A DNA stretch of 64,000 nucleotides from positions 332,650 to 396,649 of the forward strand of contig NZ_JBEWZI010000001.1 in the NCBI RefSeq assembly GCF_040566545.1, written 5' to 3'. The translations under genes and the position numbers were made by a program. The notes beneath the pieces were generated by a model. It saw nothing but the letters and a program-made list of their open reading frames with translations. It ran no database searches and was not told the origin of the DNA. Positions 35,649 to 43,856 of the stretch are shown in pieces; the stretch's first letter is position 1, and the number at the start of each line of letters is the position of its first letter. The DNA comes from Uliginosibacterium flavum. Lineage in GTDB: Bacteria; Pseudomonadota; Gammaproteobacteria; Burkholderiales; Rhodocyclaceae.

Positions 35649-35864
35649 TACAAAACCCACGCAGGCGAAGCCGGCGGAAATATCCACTCAGCACTCAGTC
35701 CTCATTGCTCAGCACTCTGCTGAAGGCAACCGCCCAGCACTCCGCCGCAGGCGGCAGCTCAGTCCTGCCGTTAACAAGACCGACGGCCCCATCTTCTGGA
35801 CACCTGCCCACCCATCCGGCAGCGCATCGCTCTACAATGCCCCAACTTTTGCGGAGGCATTAAC

Positions 35865-36533
35865 GTGGGCTGGCTGATCCTGGCGGCAATATTCGGAGTG
35901 ATGGGCTACTTCCTTTTCCGTGCCTGGAAGGTGTGGCAGGAACGCTTTGCGAACCGCCACGAGTTCGACGCCGACCACCTCGCCCTGCTGATGGCACAGC
36001 GCGAAGAATTCGAGTTACCCGCCGAACCTGCCCCCACGCCCGAAGTGCTGGCAATGCGCAAACCACGCGCGCCGCGCGCCGTCGTTGTCGCTTCGAATCC
36101 AGACCTCGTTGCAAAGCCTGCGCGCAAAGCCGCGCCGGTGGTAGATCTTCATAAGAATCATCGCAAAGCCCCGCCCAGCAACGACCTTCAGCCTGCACGC
36201 CGCAAACCCGTGCTGGACGCGGCTGCGCAATCTGTTTTTCTGCAACTACGCAATGATCTGAACAACTTCCCGGTACTCGCAGGCGTGGACATCGCCAGCC
36301 TGCTCGACCCGCATGGCCCAACGCCACCGCGCGTGCAGGCCGATTTCGTGGTGTGCAAGAAAGATTTCTCGCCGGTCGTGGTGATTTTCATCGAGCGCGA
36401 TCAAATCGACCCGATGCTCGATCGCGCCGAAACCCTGTTGCGCCAGCACCGCCTGCGCGTACTACGCTGGCCCGCCAACGCCCTGCCCGACAAAGAGCAG
36501 ATGCGCCTGCAGATCTTCAAGCCGAAAAGCTGA
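35865..36533 (+). CDS. DUF2726 domain membrane-anchored protein
   Basis: 222 aa, GTG start with GGAGG 7 nt upstream. One N-terminal membrane segment (MGWLILAAIFGVMGYFLFRAW), a proline/arginine-rich linker (about 50-118), then a DUF2726-like domain: AQSVFLQLRNDLNNFPVLAGVDIASLL, VQADFVVCKKDFSPVVVIFIERD, RAETLLRQHRLRVLRW. DUF2726 has a restriction-endonuclease-like fold and is usually assumed to act on nucleic acid; the acidic and Lys residues in DFVVCKKD and IERD would fit, but activity is not shown. The stop codon lies within the first unit of a heptamer repeat. Confidence 0.65.
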   Translation: MGWLILAAIFGVMGYFLFRAWKVWQERFANRHEFDADHLALLMAQREEFELPAEPAPTPEVLAMRKPRAPRAVVVASNPDLVAKPARKAAPVVDLHKNHRKAPPSNDLQPARRKPVLDAAAQSVFLQLRNDLNNFPVLAGVDIASLLDPHGPTPPRVQADFVVCKKDFSPVVVIFIERDQIDPMLDRAETLLRQHRLRVLRWPANALPDKEQMRLQIFKPKS

Positions 36534-36810
36534 GTGCTGAGTGCTGAGTGCTGAGTGCTGAGTGCTGAGTGCTGAGTGCTGAGTGCTGAGTGCTGAGTGC
36601 TGAGTGCGTGGGCAGTTTGTTCCGAGAAGCGCGATGGCCAAGCCTCTTTACCACGCACATCCAAAGATTCGCACCCGTATTCCCTCTGCAGCACACCTAC
36701 TCGAAGAAGCTTACCGCGCGCGGCTCTACAAGCATGCCCACTCAGCACTCAGTCCTCATTGCTCAGCACTCTGCCGAAGGCAGCACACAATCCTCCGCCG
36801 CAGGCGGCAA
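36529..36810. repeat. Heptamer-bounded repeat unit, copy 2 (between convergent genes)
   Basis: Eleven exact copies of GCTGAGT (36529-36605), a core (36606-36740) containing CCAAGCCTCTT...GCGCGGCTCTACAAGCATGC, then ACTCAGCACTCAGTCCTCAT and TGCTCAGCACTCTGC (36740-36775) and a CCGCCGCAGGCGG hairpin up to about 36810. The left end contains the stop codon of the DUF2726 gene (36531-36533) and the right end the stop codon (36763-36765) and last codons of the convergent Rieske gene. Bases 36738-36810 are repeated, diverged, at 35684-35757. Confidence 0.85.
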
Positions 36811-37917
36811 GTACCCGCCCATCTGCCGACGATAAAACGCATGAAAATGCCGCATGCCATCCTCCAGCGGCGACTGGTAAGGGCCGGCGTCATTGATGCC
36901 CTGCTTGAGCAACGCTGCCCGGCCGCGATCCATGCGCTCGCCGATCTCATCGTCTTCAACGGCGGTTTCCATATAGGCGGCGCGTTCGGCTTCGATCAAC
37001 TCCGGCTCGAAGGCCGCGATGTCCTCCGGGTAGTAGAACTCGACCACATTCAGCGTCTTGTCCACGGCCAGCGGCTGCAGATGGCTGACCACCAGCACGT
37101 GCGGATACCACTCGACCATGATGTTGGGGAAATAGGTCAGCCAGATCGCGCCGTGCTTGGGCAATTCGCCGCCATTGGCCTCCAGCACCGCCTTCTGCCA
37201 GCGCGCATAAGCCGGGCTGCCGGCCTTCTTCAGTGAAGTGCTGCCCACGCGCTGCACCGAATACCAATCGCCAAACTGCCAGGAAAGATCGTCGCAGGTG
37301 ACAAAGTTGCCCAAGCCCGGATGAAAAGGCGCGACGTGGTAATCCTCCAGATAAACTTCAATGAAAGTCTTCCAGTTGTACTTGCATTCATGATGCTCGA
37401 CGTGACCGAGCACGTAGCCGGAAAAATCCAGCTCCGGCGCCAGCTGCATGCCGGCCAGATCGGCACCTGCGCTGCGTGGCCCCTTGAACAGCAAGCCTTG
37501 CCAGGTCTCCAGCTCCTGCCGTTCCAGATTCAGGCAAGGGTTCTGCGGGAAGTGCGGAGCGCCGATCAGCTCGCCCTGATTGCTGTAGGTCCAGCGATGC
37601 ACCGGGCACACGACGTTGCGCGCCTTGCCCCGCCCTTCCAGCATCAAGGCTTGCCGGTGCCGGCAAATATTCGACATCAGGTGTACGCCATCTGCGCCGC
37701 GCATCAACATGCGCGCGTGATCCAGCCACTGCAGCGTATGGTAATCGGCCACTTCGGGCACCATCAGCGCATGCCCAACATAACCCGGCCCGGCATCGAA
37801 AAGCAGGCGCTTCTCCACTTCAAACAGCGCTGGATCAAAGTAAGCGGAGACCGGCAACTGAGCCTGTTCACTGGAACTTGCAGCTGCCGACTGGCGGGAT
37901 GATGCGATTTCGAACAT
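36763..37917 (-). CDS. Rieske [2Fe-2S] aromatic ring-hydroxylating oxygenase, alpha subunit-like
   Basis: 384 aa. Rieske domain about 40-135 with C-x-H ... C-x2-H (SNICRHRQA and VVCPVHRWTYSNQGELIG); catalytic domain with the mononuclear iron ligands in EVYLEDYHVAPFHPGLG. Bridging Asp lies in that same block. The substrate is not predictable; related genes in betaproteobacteria sit next to xseB-ispA as here. No beta subunit or reductase is nearby. The ATG at 37917 has AAGGAT 9 nt upstream; a TTG at 37926 is less likely. The last about 14 residues (PPAAEDCVLPSAEC) are encoded by a repeat. It is divergent from xseB. Confidence 0.85.
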   Translation of the reverse strand: MFEIASSRQSAAASSSEQAQLPVSAYFDPALFEVEKRLLFDAGPGYVGHALMVPEVADYHTLQWLDHARMLMRGADGVHLMSNICRHRQALMLEGRGKARNVVCPVHRWTYSNQGELIGAPHFPQNPCLNLERQELETWQGLLFKGPRSAGADLAGMQLAPELDFSGYVLGHVEHHECKYNWKTFIEVYLEDYHVAPFHPGLGNFVTCDDLSWQFGDWYSVQRVGSTSLKKAGSPAYARWQKAVLEANGGELPKHGAIWLTYFPNIMVEWYPHVLVVSHLQPLAVDKTLNVVEFYYPEDIAAFEPELIEAERAAYMETAVEDDEIGERMDRGRAALLKQGINDAGPYQSPLEDGMRHFHAFYRRQMGGYLPPAAEDCVLPSAEC

Positions 37918-38006
37918 GCAGAACAATCCTTTTCGGCCGGAAACCCGGGGCGATAAATTATAATCAACTGTTTACCCTGAGCTAAACCCCCGTATCGCCC
38001 ATCGCA

Positions 38007-38246
38007 ATGGTCAAAAGCAAACAAACGGAACAACCGGAAAGCTTCGAAAAGGCCGTCGCCGAACTCGAATCCATCGTCACCGCCATGGAGCGCGACGATC
38101 TGCCGCTGGAACAGGCGCTGTCCAGTTATCAACGCGGCATCACCTTGCTGCGCCAGTGTCAGGGCACGCTGACGGCCGCCGAACAGAAGATCAAAATGCT
38201 GGAAGACGGCAAACTCGTCGACCTGCCCGCCGGAGACGCCGCATGA
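38007..38246 (+). CDS. xseB: Exodeoxyribonuclease VII small subunit
   Basis: 79 aa, the usual size. SFEKAVAELESIVTAMERDDLPLEQALSSYQRGITLLRQCQGTLTAAEQKIKML is the conserved helical hairpin. It binds XseA (not in the window) for single-strand DNA degradation. Its stop overlaps the ispA start (ATGA), the normal arrangement xseB-ispA-dxs. Confidence 0.95.
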   Translation: MVKSKQTEQPESFEKAVAELESIVTAMERDDLPLEQALSSYQRGITLLRQCQGTLTAAEQKIKMLEDGKLVDLPAGDAA

Positions 38247-39136
38247 GCGCAGTAAAATTCACCGATTGGATGCACCACCATCAGCAACGCGTCGAGACAG
38301 CGCTGGAGCACGCCCTGCCCGCGGCCAGCATTGCGCCCGAACGCCTGCACGAAGCCATGCGTTACACCACGCTGGGGGGCGGCAAGCGGGTACGCCCGCT
38401 GCTGGCCTACGCGGCGGGCGAGTTGGCCAATGCTGCAGCAAAGACGCTGGACGCAGCCGCCTGCGCCGTGGAATGCATCCACGTGTACTCGCTGGTGCAT
38501 GACGACATGCCCTGTATGGACGACGACGCACTGCGCCGCGGCAAACCCACCGTGCATGTGCAGTACGACGAGGCCACCGCCCTGCTGGTCGGTGATGCAC
38601 TGCAAACACAGGCCTTCGACATCCTTTCCGCCCCCGGCCTGTTTGCCGATCCGGCGCGCCAATTGCGCGCGATCCACACGCTGGCGCAAGCCTCCGGCTC
38701 GCGCGGCATGGCCGGCGGCCAGGCCATCGATCTGGCCTCGGTCGGCAAGGAACTCTCCCGCGCCGAGCTGGAAGTGATGCATCTGCACAAAACCGGCGCG
38801 CTGATCCGCGCCGCCGTTTTGCTCGGCGCACTGTCTGGCGAAGTCAGCGACGAACAGTTGCAGCACCTCGACCGTTACGCCAAATGCATCGGCCTGCTGT
38901 TCCAGGTCGTCGATGACGTGCTCGACGCGGTGGCCGACACCGCTACGCTGGGCAAGACGGCCGGCAAGGATGCTGCCAACAACAAGCCCACCTACGTCAG
39001 CATCTTGGGGCTTTCCGAATCCAAAGCACTGGCCACGGAACTCGCTGCAGAAGCCACGGACGCACTTTCCAGTTTTGGCGACCGTGCCGCCTGCCTGCGT
39101 GAGCTGGCGCACTACATCGTCAGCCGCCAGTTCTGA
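38243..39136 (+). CDS. ispA: Farnesyl diphosphate synthase (polyprenyl synthetase)
   Basis: 297 aa. First Asp-rich motif in HDDMPCMDDDALRRGKPTVH (DDxxxxD type with two extra residues, as in bacterial short-chain synthases), second motif in LLFQVVDDVLDAVAD, plus GGGKRVRPLL and GMAGGQAIDL. It condenses IPP with DMAPP/GPP to FPP in the cytoplasm. Four-base overlap with xseB and 42 nt to dxs place it in the isoprenoid operon. Confidence 0.95.
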   Translation: MSAVKFTDWMHHHQQRVETALEHALPAASIAPERLHEAMRYTTLGGGKRVRPLLAYAAGELANAAAKTLDAAACAVECIHVYSLVHDDMPCMDDDALRRGKPTVHVQYDEATALLVGDALQTQAFDILSAPGLFADPARQLRAIHTLAQASGSRGMAGGQAIDLASVGKELSRAELEVMHLHKTGALIRAAVLLGALSGEVSDEQLQHLDRYAKCIGLLFQVVDDVLDAVADTATLGKTAGKDAANNKPTYVSILGLSESKALATELAAEATDALSSFGDRAACLRELAHYIVSRQF

Positions 39137-39178
39137 TCCGCCGCACACACAGATAATTACAAGGCAAAGCCCCGACTC

Positions 39179-41026
39179 ATGAACTCCTATCCGCTGCTGA
39201 AAACGATCAATTCGCCGAGCGATCTGCGCCAGCTTGATCGCAAGCAACTGCCACAAGTAGCTGAAGAACTGCGCGCCTTTCTGGTCGAGTCCGTATCAAA
39301 AACCGGCGGCCACCTATCGTCCAACCTCGGCACCGTCGAACTGACGATTGCCCTGCACTACGCGTTCAACACGCCGGAAGACCGCATCGTCTGGGACGTC
39401 GGTCATCAGACCTACGGCCACAAGATCCTCACCGGTCGCCGAGAAGCCATGGCCAGCCTGCGCCAGTACAAGGGAATCTCCGGGTTTCCACGTCGCAGCG
39501 AAAGCGAATACGACACCTTCGGCACCGCCCACTCCTCGACGTCGATTTCCGCCGCGCTCGGCATGGCCGTAGCCGCGCAACGCAAGGGGGAAGATCGTCA
39601 TGGCATCGCCGTGATTGGTGACGGTGCCATGTCGGCCGGCATGGCTTTTGAGGCGCTCAACAACGGTGGCGTACTGGATGCCAATCTGCTGGTGGTGCTC
39701 AACGACAATGAAATGTCGATTTCACCGCCGGTGGGCGCACTGACCAAGATCCTCGCACGCATGCTTTCAGGCCGGACCTACGCCGCCGCACGCCGCGCAG
39801 GCGAACGGGTACTGGGCCCGTCGCTGACCAGAAAAGTTGAAGAGCACGTCAAAGGCCTGGTCACGCCCAGCACCCTGTTCGAAGAATTCGGTTTCAACTA
39901 TATCGGCCCCATTGATGGCCACGATCTCGATGCCCTGATCCCCACCTTGCAGAACATCCGCAACCTGAAGGGGCCGCAGTTCCTGCACGTAATCACGCGC
40001 AAAGGCCAAGGCTACAAACTCGCCGAGGCCGATCCGGTCCTGTATCACGGCGTCGGAAAATTTGATCGCACCGCCGGCATTCAGACAGGCAAGAGCAGCG
40101 GCAAGCTGACCTTTACCCAGGTTTTCTCGGACTGGCTGTGTGACATGGCCAAACAGGACGAGCGTCTGATGGCGGTCACCCCTGCCATGCGCGAAGGCTC
40201 GGGTCTGGTGCGCTTCGAGCAGGAATTCCCCCAGCGTTATTTTGACGTTGGCATCGCCGAACAGCACGCGCTGACCTTCGCTGCCGGCCTGGCTTGCGAA
40301 GGCATGAAGCCGGTCGTGGCGATCTACTCCACCTTCCTGCAACGCGCCTACGATCAGCTGATCCACGACATCGCATTGCAGAACCTACCGGTCTTGCTGG
40401 CGATAGACCGCGGCGGTCTGGTCGGCGCTGATGGCGCCACGCACCACGGCGCCTTCGACTTGTCTTTTCTGCTGTGCGTGCCAAATCTGATCGTCATGAC
40501 GCCCAGCGACGAGAACGAATGTCGCCAGATGCTCACAACGGGCTATCAACACAACGGCCCCAGCGCCGTGCGCTATCCGCGCGGCAGCGGCAATGGCATT
40601 GCCCCCGCCGCCGAAATGCAGGCGCTCCCTATCGGCAAAGGCGCTATCAGTCGTCAAGGCAGCAAAGTAGCCCTACTCGCCTTCGGCACACTGCTGCATG
40701 AAGCCATCAAAGTCGGTGAAGAAATCGGTGCGACGGTCGCCAACATGCGTTTTGCCAAGCCGATTGACGCGGCACTGATTCGTGAACTCGCTGCCAGCCA
40801 TGAGCTGCTGGTCAGCTTGGAAGAAAATGCCGTCATCAGCGGCGCCGGCAGTGAAGTGGCGCGCGTGCTGGAAGAGGCAGGACTGAAAACCTCCCTGCTG
40901 CGCATGGGTTTGCCCGACCACTTCATTGATCACGGAGATCAGGCACAACTTCTGCATGATGCAGGGCTGGACGCGCCTGCAATCCTCGCGCGAATCCGCC
41001 TGCATGCGGCAATAGCCAAAAGCTAA
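39179..41026 (+). CDS. dxs: 1-deoxy-D-xylulose-5-phosphate synthase
   Basis: 615 aa, normal length. It makes DXP from pyruvate and glyceraldehyde-3-P (first step of the MEP pathway) with thiamine diphosphate. Motifs: HLSSNLGTVELTIALHYAF, WDVGHQTYGHKILTGR, TPP-binding VIGDGAMSAGMAFEALNN...LNDNEMSIS, DRGGLVGADGATHHGAFDLSF and the catalytic Glu in GIAEQHALTFAAGLA. AAGGCAAAG lies about 10 nt upstream. It is followed by folE2. Confidence 0.97.
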   Translation: MNSYPLLKTINSPSDLRQLDRKQLPQVAEELRAFLVESVSKTGGHLSSNLGTVELTIALHYAFNTPEDRIVWDVGHQTYGHKILTGRREAMASLRQYKGISGFPRRSESEYDTFGTAHSSTSISAALGMAVAAQRKGEDRHGIAVIGDGAMSAGMAFEALNNGGVLDANLLVVLNDNEMSISPPVGALTKILARMLSGRTYAAARRAGERVLGPSLTRKVEEHVKGLVTPSTLFEEFGFNYIGPIDGHDLDALIPTLQNIRNLKGPQFLHVITRKGQGYKLAEADPVLYHGVGKFDRTAGIQTGKSSGKLTFTQVFSDWLCDMAKQDERLMAVTPAMREGSGLVRFEQEFPQRYFDVGIAEQHALTFAAGLACEGMKPVVAIYSTFLQRAYDQLIHDIALQNLPVLLAIDRGGLVGADGATHHGAFDLSFLLCVPNLIVMTPSDENECRQMLTTGYQHNGPSAVRYPRGSGNGIAPAAEMQALPIGKGAISRQGSKVALLAFGTLLHEAIKVGEEIGATVANMRFAKPIDAALIRELAASHELLVSLEENAVISGAGSEVARVLEEAGLKTSLLRMGLPDHFIDHGDQAQLLHDAGLDAPAILARIRLHAAIAKS

Positions 41027-41132
41027 GACCAAGAATAGTTGAGTTTTTCACTCAGGATTTATAGACTTACACTTGAGACTGATACAAAAACCACCCTCGC
41101 CCTCAAGCACAGGGTGAATCGACAAGGCCCCC

Positions 41133-41942
41133 ATGAATTCCCCAGACACAACAATCCCCGACGTCCAAGGCTCTGAAGATCGCCGCCACCTGGCCATCAA
41201 CAAAGTTGGCATCAAATCCATCCGCCATCCTGTACGCGTTATGGATCGCGGCCATGGAATACAGCACACCATTGCCACGTTCGACATGTATGTCGGCCTG
41301 CCCCACAATTTCAAGGGCACCCACATGTCGCGCTTTGTGGAGATCCTGAACAGCCAAGATCGTGAAATTTCGGTCGAATCCTTCGAGCCGATGCTGCGTG
41401 AAATGGTCAAGCGCCTGGAGGCCGAAACCGGCCACCTGGAAATGCGCTTCCCCTACTTCATCAACAAAACAGCCCCTGTTTCCGGGGTCGAAAGCCTGAT
41501 GGACTACGACATCCGCTTCATTGGCGAAATTGTCGCAGGTGGCAACTTCTCACTGACCATGCAGGTCATCGTCCCCGTTACCAGCCTGTGCCCCTGCTCC
41601 AAGAAAATTTCGGCTTACGGTGCGCACAACCAGCGCTCACACGTCACCATCACGGCGAAAACCAATACGCTGGTCTGGATCGAGGAACTGGTCGAACTGG
41701 CCGAGGCAGAGGCTTCGTGTGAGTTATTCGGCCTGCTCAAGCGCCCGGATGAAAAATACGTCACCGAACGCGCCTACGACAATCCAAAGTTTGTCGAAGA
41801 TCTCGTACGCGACGTAGCAGGACGCCTGAATGCCGAAGTGCGCATCGATGCCTATGTCGTCGAATCCGAAAATTTCGAATCCATCCACAACCATTCGGCT
41901 TACGCGCTGATCGAGCACGACAAACGCACACAACCCATGTGA
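41133..41942 (+). CDS. folE2: GTP cyclohydrolase FolE2 (type IB)
   Basis: 269 aa. It opens GTP to dihydroneopterin triphosphate for folate. FolE2 signatures: VGIKSIRHPVRV, HMSRFVEIL, and the metal Cys in VTSLCPCSKKISAYGAHNQRSHVT, with SVESFEPML. This enzyme type can use metals other than zinc; many genomes use it under zinc limitation, but I see no Zur-box-like palindrome upstream. It lies 106 nt after dxs and ends the operon at the terminator at 41964. Confidence 0.96.
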   Translation: MNSPDTTIPDVQGSEDRRHLAINKVGIKSIRHPVRVMDRGHGIQHTIATFDMYVGLPHNFKGTHMSRFVEILNSQDREISVESFEPMLREMVKRLEAETGHLEMRFPYFINKTAPVSGVESLMDYDIRFIGEIVAGGNFSLTMQVIVPVTSLCPCSKKISAYGAHNQRSHVTITAKTNTLVWIEELVELAEAEASCELFGLLKRPDEKYVTERAYDNPKFVEDLVRDVAGRLNAEVRIDAYVVESENFESIHNHSAYALIEHDKRTQPM

Positions 41943-41963
41943 GTTTTGCGTCACCAGAATGAC

Positions 41964-41987
41964 AAAAGGCCGCAATTGCGGCCTTTT
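41964..41987 (+). terminator. Terminator after folE2
   Basis: AAAAGGCCGC-AATT-GCGGCCTTTT, a 10-bp stem and 4-nt loop, 21 nt past the folE2 stop. Confidence 0.85.
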
Positions 41988-42029
41988 CCACATTGACAAC
42001 ACGCACGCACGCACGAAAAACTGGGCAAC

Positions 42030-42051
42030 AAAAAACCCGCCGAAGCGGGTT
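42030..42051 (-). terminator. Terminator after rpsI
   Basis: On the minus strand: AACCCGC-TTCG-GCGGGTT followed by a run of T's (A's at 42029-42035 on the plus strand). It lies 22 nt past the rpsI stop codon. Confidence 0.85.
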
Positions 42052-42072
42052 CTTTGGGCAATTCCCCTGCGC

Positions 42073-42468
42073 TTAGCGCTTGGAGAACTGTTTACGCCGA
42101 CGTGCCTTGCGGAAGCCGACTTTCTTACGTTCCACTTCACGCGCATCACGTGTCACGAAACCAGCCTTCTTCAGAACCGGCTTCAGCTCAGGGCTGAAGT
42201 CGATCAGGGCACGCGTAATGCCGTGACGCACCGCACCGGCTTGGCCAGACTCACCACCACCGATAACGTTAACCATGATGTCAAAGGTCGAAACGTTTTC
42301 GGTCAGCTGAAGCGGCTGACGAACGATCATACGACCGGTTTCACGCGAAAAGAACTCATCAACAGGCTTGCCGTTGACAACAATCTTGCCAGAACCAGCT
42401 TTGATGAAGACACGGGCAACAGCCGTCTTGCGACGACCCGTACCGTAATTATATTGACCGACGGGCAT
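42073..42468 (-). CDS. rpsI: 30S ribosomal protein S9
   Basis: 131 aa. YGTGRRKTAVARVFIKAGSGKIVVNGKPVDEFF at the start and the basic tail RKKVGFRKARRRKQFSKR, ending in the invariant KR that reaches the ribosomal P site. It follows rplM by 17 nt in the conserved rplM-rpsI operon; GGAG precedes the ATG. Confidence 0.99.
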   Translation of the reverse strand: MPVGQYNYGTGRRKTAVARVFIKAGSGKIVVNGKPVDEFFSRETGRMIVRQPLQLTENVSTFDIMVNVIGGGESGQAGAVRHGITRALIDFSPELKPVLKKAGFVTRDAREVERKKVGFRKARRRKQFSKR

Positions 42469-42485
42469 ACTCTATCGCTCCTGAA

Positions 42486-42914
42486 TTAGATGTCCAGCAC
42501 CTTGGGCTGCTGTGCAGCGTGCGGATGCGCAGCGCCAGCATAGCACTTGAGCTTCTTGAGCATGGCGTAGCCGAGAGGACCCTTGGGCAACATGCCCTTG
42601 ACGGCCTTCTCAAGCACACGCGCCGGGAAGCGCTGTTGCAGCTTGGTGAAGTTGGTTTCGTTGATGCCGCCCGGATAACCGGTATGGCTGTAGTACTTCT
42701 TGTCTTGGGCTTTGTCACCCGTAACGCGCAACTTCTCAACATTAACGACGACAATAAAGTCGCCGGTATCAACGTGCGGCGTATAAATAGCCTTGTGCTT
42801 GCCGCGAAGGCGGCGAGCGATCTCGCTAGCCAAACGACCGAGCACTTTGTCAGTCGCATCGACGACGAACCAATCGTGCGTCACTTCATGCGGCTTGGCG
42901 GAAAAGGTCTTCAT
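42486..42914 (-). CDS. rplM: 50S ribosomal protein L13
   Basis: 142 aa, exact family length. MKTFSAKPHEVTHDWFVVDATDKVLGRLAS..., GDFIVVVNVEKLRVTG, YYSHTGYPGGI and KGMLPKGPLGYAMLKKLKCYAGAAHPHAAQQP. The ATG at 42914 has AGAGGA upstream; the frame extends further upstream only by chance. A near-consensus promoter lies at 42981-43010. Confidence 0.99.
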   Translation of the reverse strand: MKTFSAKPHEVTHDWFVVDATDKVLGRLASEIARRLRGKHKAIYTPHVDTGDFIVVVNVEKLRVTGDKAQDKKYYSHTGYPGGINETNFTKLQQRFPARVLEKAVKGMLPKGPLGYAMLKKLKCYAGAAHPHAAQQPKVLDI

Positions 42915-42980
42915 CACAGAGTTTCCTCTTGTCTTGTCTTGTTGTGCGTCGCACGGACACCCGTGCGCGGAAAGTCGGCA

Positions 42981-43010
42981 AGTATATGCCTGTTCAAACA
43001 GCGCTGTCAA
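42981..43010 (-). promoter_or_regulatory. Sigma-70 promoter of rplM-rpsI
   Basis: Minus strand: TTGACA (43010-43005), 18-bp spacer, TATACT (42986-42981). The predicted start at about 42974 gives a 60-nt leader. It lies downstream of the small-RNA terminator at 43090, so the two are separate transcription units. Confidence 0.75.
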
Positions 43011-43089
43011 ACAAGATCTGCGCATTCAGCAAAACTCTGCAGCCCAAGCATTCGCCCGACCTGTTCGTGCTTCACCGTGAATTCGGAAT

Positions 43090-43195
43090 AAAAAAACGCA
43101 GCCCTTGTGGGGCTGCGCCAAGTCCACACCAAAGGAGGAGGGTGGAGGAGACAATCTTCTGATCCGGCACATGCAAGGCATGTCGATCAGCACAG
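43090..43195 (-). ncRNA. Predicted small RNA with anti-Shine-Dalgarno loop
   Basis: No reading frame. Promoter on the minus strand: TTGCAA (43229-43224), 18 bp, CATAAT (43205-43200). The transcript would start near 43195 and fold into: hairpin 1, CTGATC/GATCAG with inner ACATGC/GCATGT; a linker AAGATTGTCT; hairpin 2, TCCAC(C)/(GG)TGTGGA with the loop CTCCTCCTTT (43140-43131), a perfect complement of an AAAGGAGGAG ribosome-binding site; then the terminator CGCAGCCC/GGGCTGCG (43117-43097) with seven U's. Length about 105 nt. The layout is like alphaproteobacterial trans-acting RNAs with CUCCUCC loops. Target and expression are unknown; an alternative is an attenuated leader, but rplM has its own promoter downstream. 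Confidence 0.65.
43097..43117 (-). terminator. Terminator of the predicted small RNA
   Basis: CGCAGCCC and GGGCTGCG around CACAA on the minus strand, then TTTTTTT (43096-43090). Strong Rho-independent form. Confidence 0.9.
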
Positions 43196-43408
43196 TTCCA
43201 TTATGTGTCAGCCCGATGTTGCGTTGCAAGATCTATTTGTTTGACGCATGGAGAATGTTTCTATAAGTAAATAAATCACGCTTATCAAAGACGGCCCTGC
43301 TGCCACAAAGTCTTACGAAGCCCTGATACAGCGGGCTTGCGGACAGAAACCCCGCAAATCTTCGCCTGCCGCTACACTCTCAAACCCACCACTTACAGAG
43401 ATTTCAGC

Positions 43409-43840
43409 ATGGAATGCACAGTCAAATGGACCGGAGACGCGTCCTTCAGCGCGACGACAGGTAGCGGTCATCAGGTTGCCATGGAAGGCGCAGGCGAGCT
43501 CGGCGGCACGAATCAGGCGCCACGCCCCATGGAATTGATTCTGGTCGGCGCCGGCGGCTGCACCGCCTATGATGTCGTACTCATCCTCAAACGCGGCCGG
43601 CACGCCGTGAATGGCTGCGAAGTACGCATGAGTGCGGAGCGCGCTGAAACCGACCCCAAGGTTTTTACCCGCATCCACTATCACTATGTAGTCAGCGGAC
43701 AGAGCCTTAAACCGGAAGTCGTTGAACGAGCCATCAAGCTCTCTTCCGACAAGTACTGCTCTGCGTCGATCATGCTCGGCAAAACAGCGGAGATCAGCCA
43801 CGATTTCGAGATCATCGAGACTGCAGCAACGGCGCCCTGA
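43409..43840 (+). CDS. OsmC family protein (YhfA-like)
   Basis: 143 aa. One OsmC/Ohr domain: MECTVKWTGDASFSATTGSGHQVAM, then the first Cys in VGAGGCTAYDVVLILKR and the second in SSDKYCSASIMLGKTAEI. In OsmC-type enzymes these two Cys reduce organic hydroperoxides; in the YhfA group the function is less clear. The ATG at 43409 begins the family homology. It is probably monocistronic; its 3' end is 16 nt from the convergent coq7 stop codon. Confidence 0.88.
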   Translation: MECTVKWTGDASFSATTGSGHQVAMEGAGELGGTNQAPRPMELILVGAGGCTAYDVVLILKRGRHAVNGCEVRMSAERAETDPKVFTRIHYHYVVSGQSLKPEVVERAIKLSSDKYCSASIMLGKTAEISHDFEIIETAATAP

Positions 43841-43856
43841 TGACGCTTGCGCTGGC

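Larger units (their letters stand above)
35339..35864. other. Intergenic region, 526 bp, almost wholly repeats
   Basis: Contains in order: the GTAGGACGGACGAG inverted-repeat element (35379-35483), a dispersed palindrome copy (35501-35575), a REP-like 20-bp hairpin (35604-35648) and a partial heptamer-unit right end (35686-35757). Only the last about 100 bp are free to carry the promoter of the following gene. Confidence 0.7.

Noticed and set aside
36529..36605. CRISPR array
   Set aside because: Units are 7 bp without spacers, and no cas genes are present; it is a simple tandem repeat. The same holds for 581-622, 9605-9625 and 63924-64000.
41027..41132. Riboswitch or Zur box before folE2
   Set aside because: I looked for a zinc-box palindrome or riboswitch-like core and saw none; only weak hairpins.
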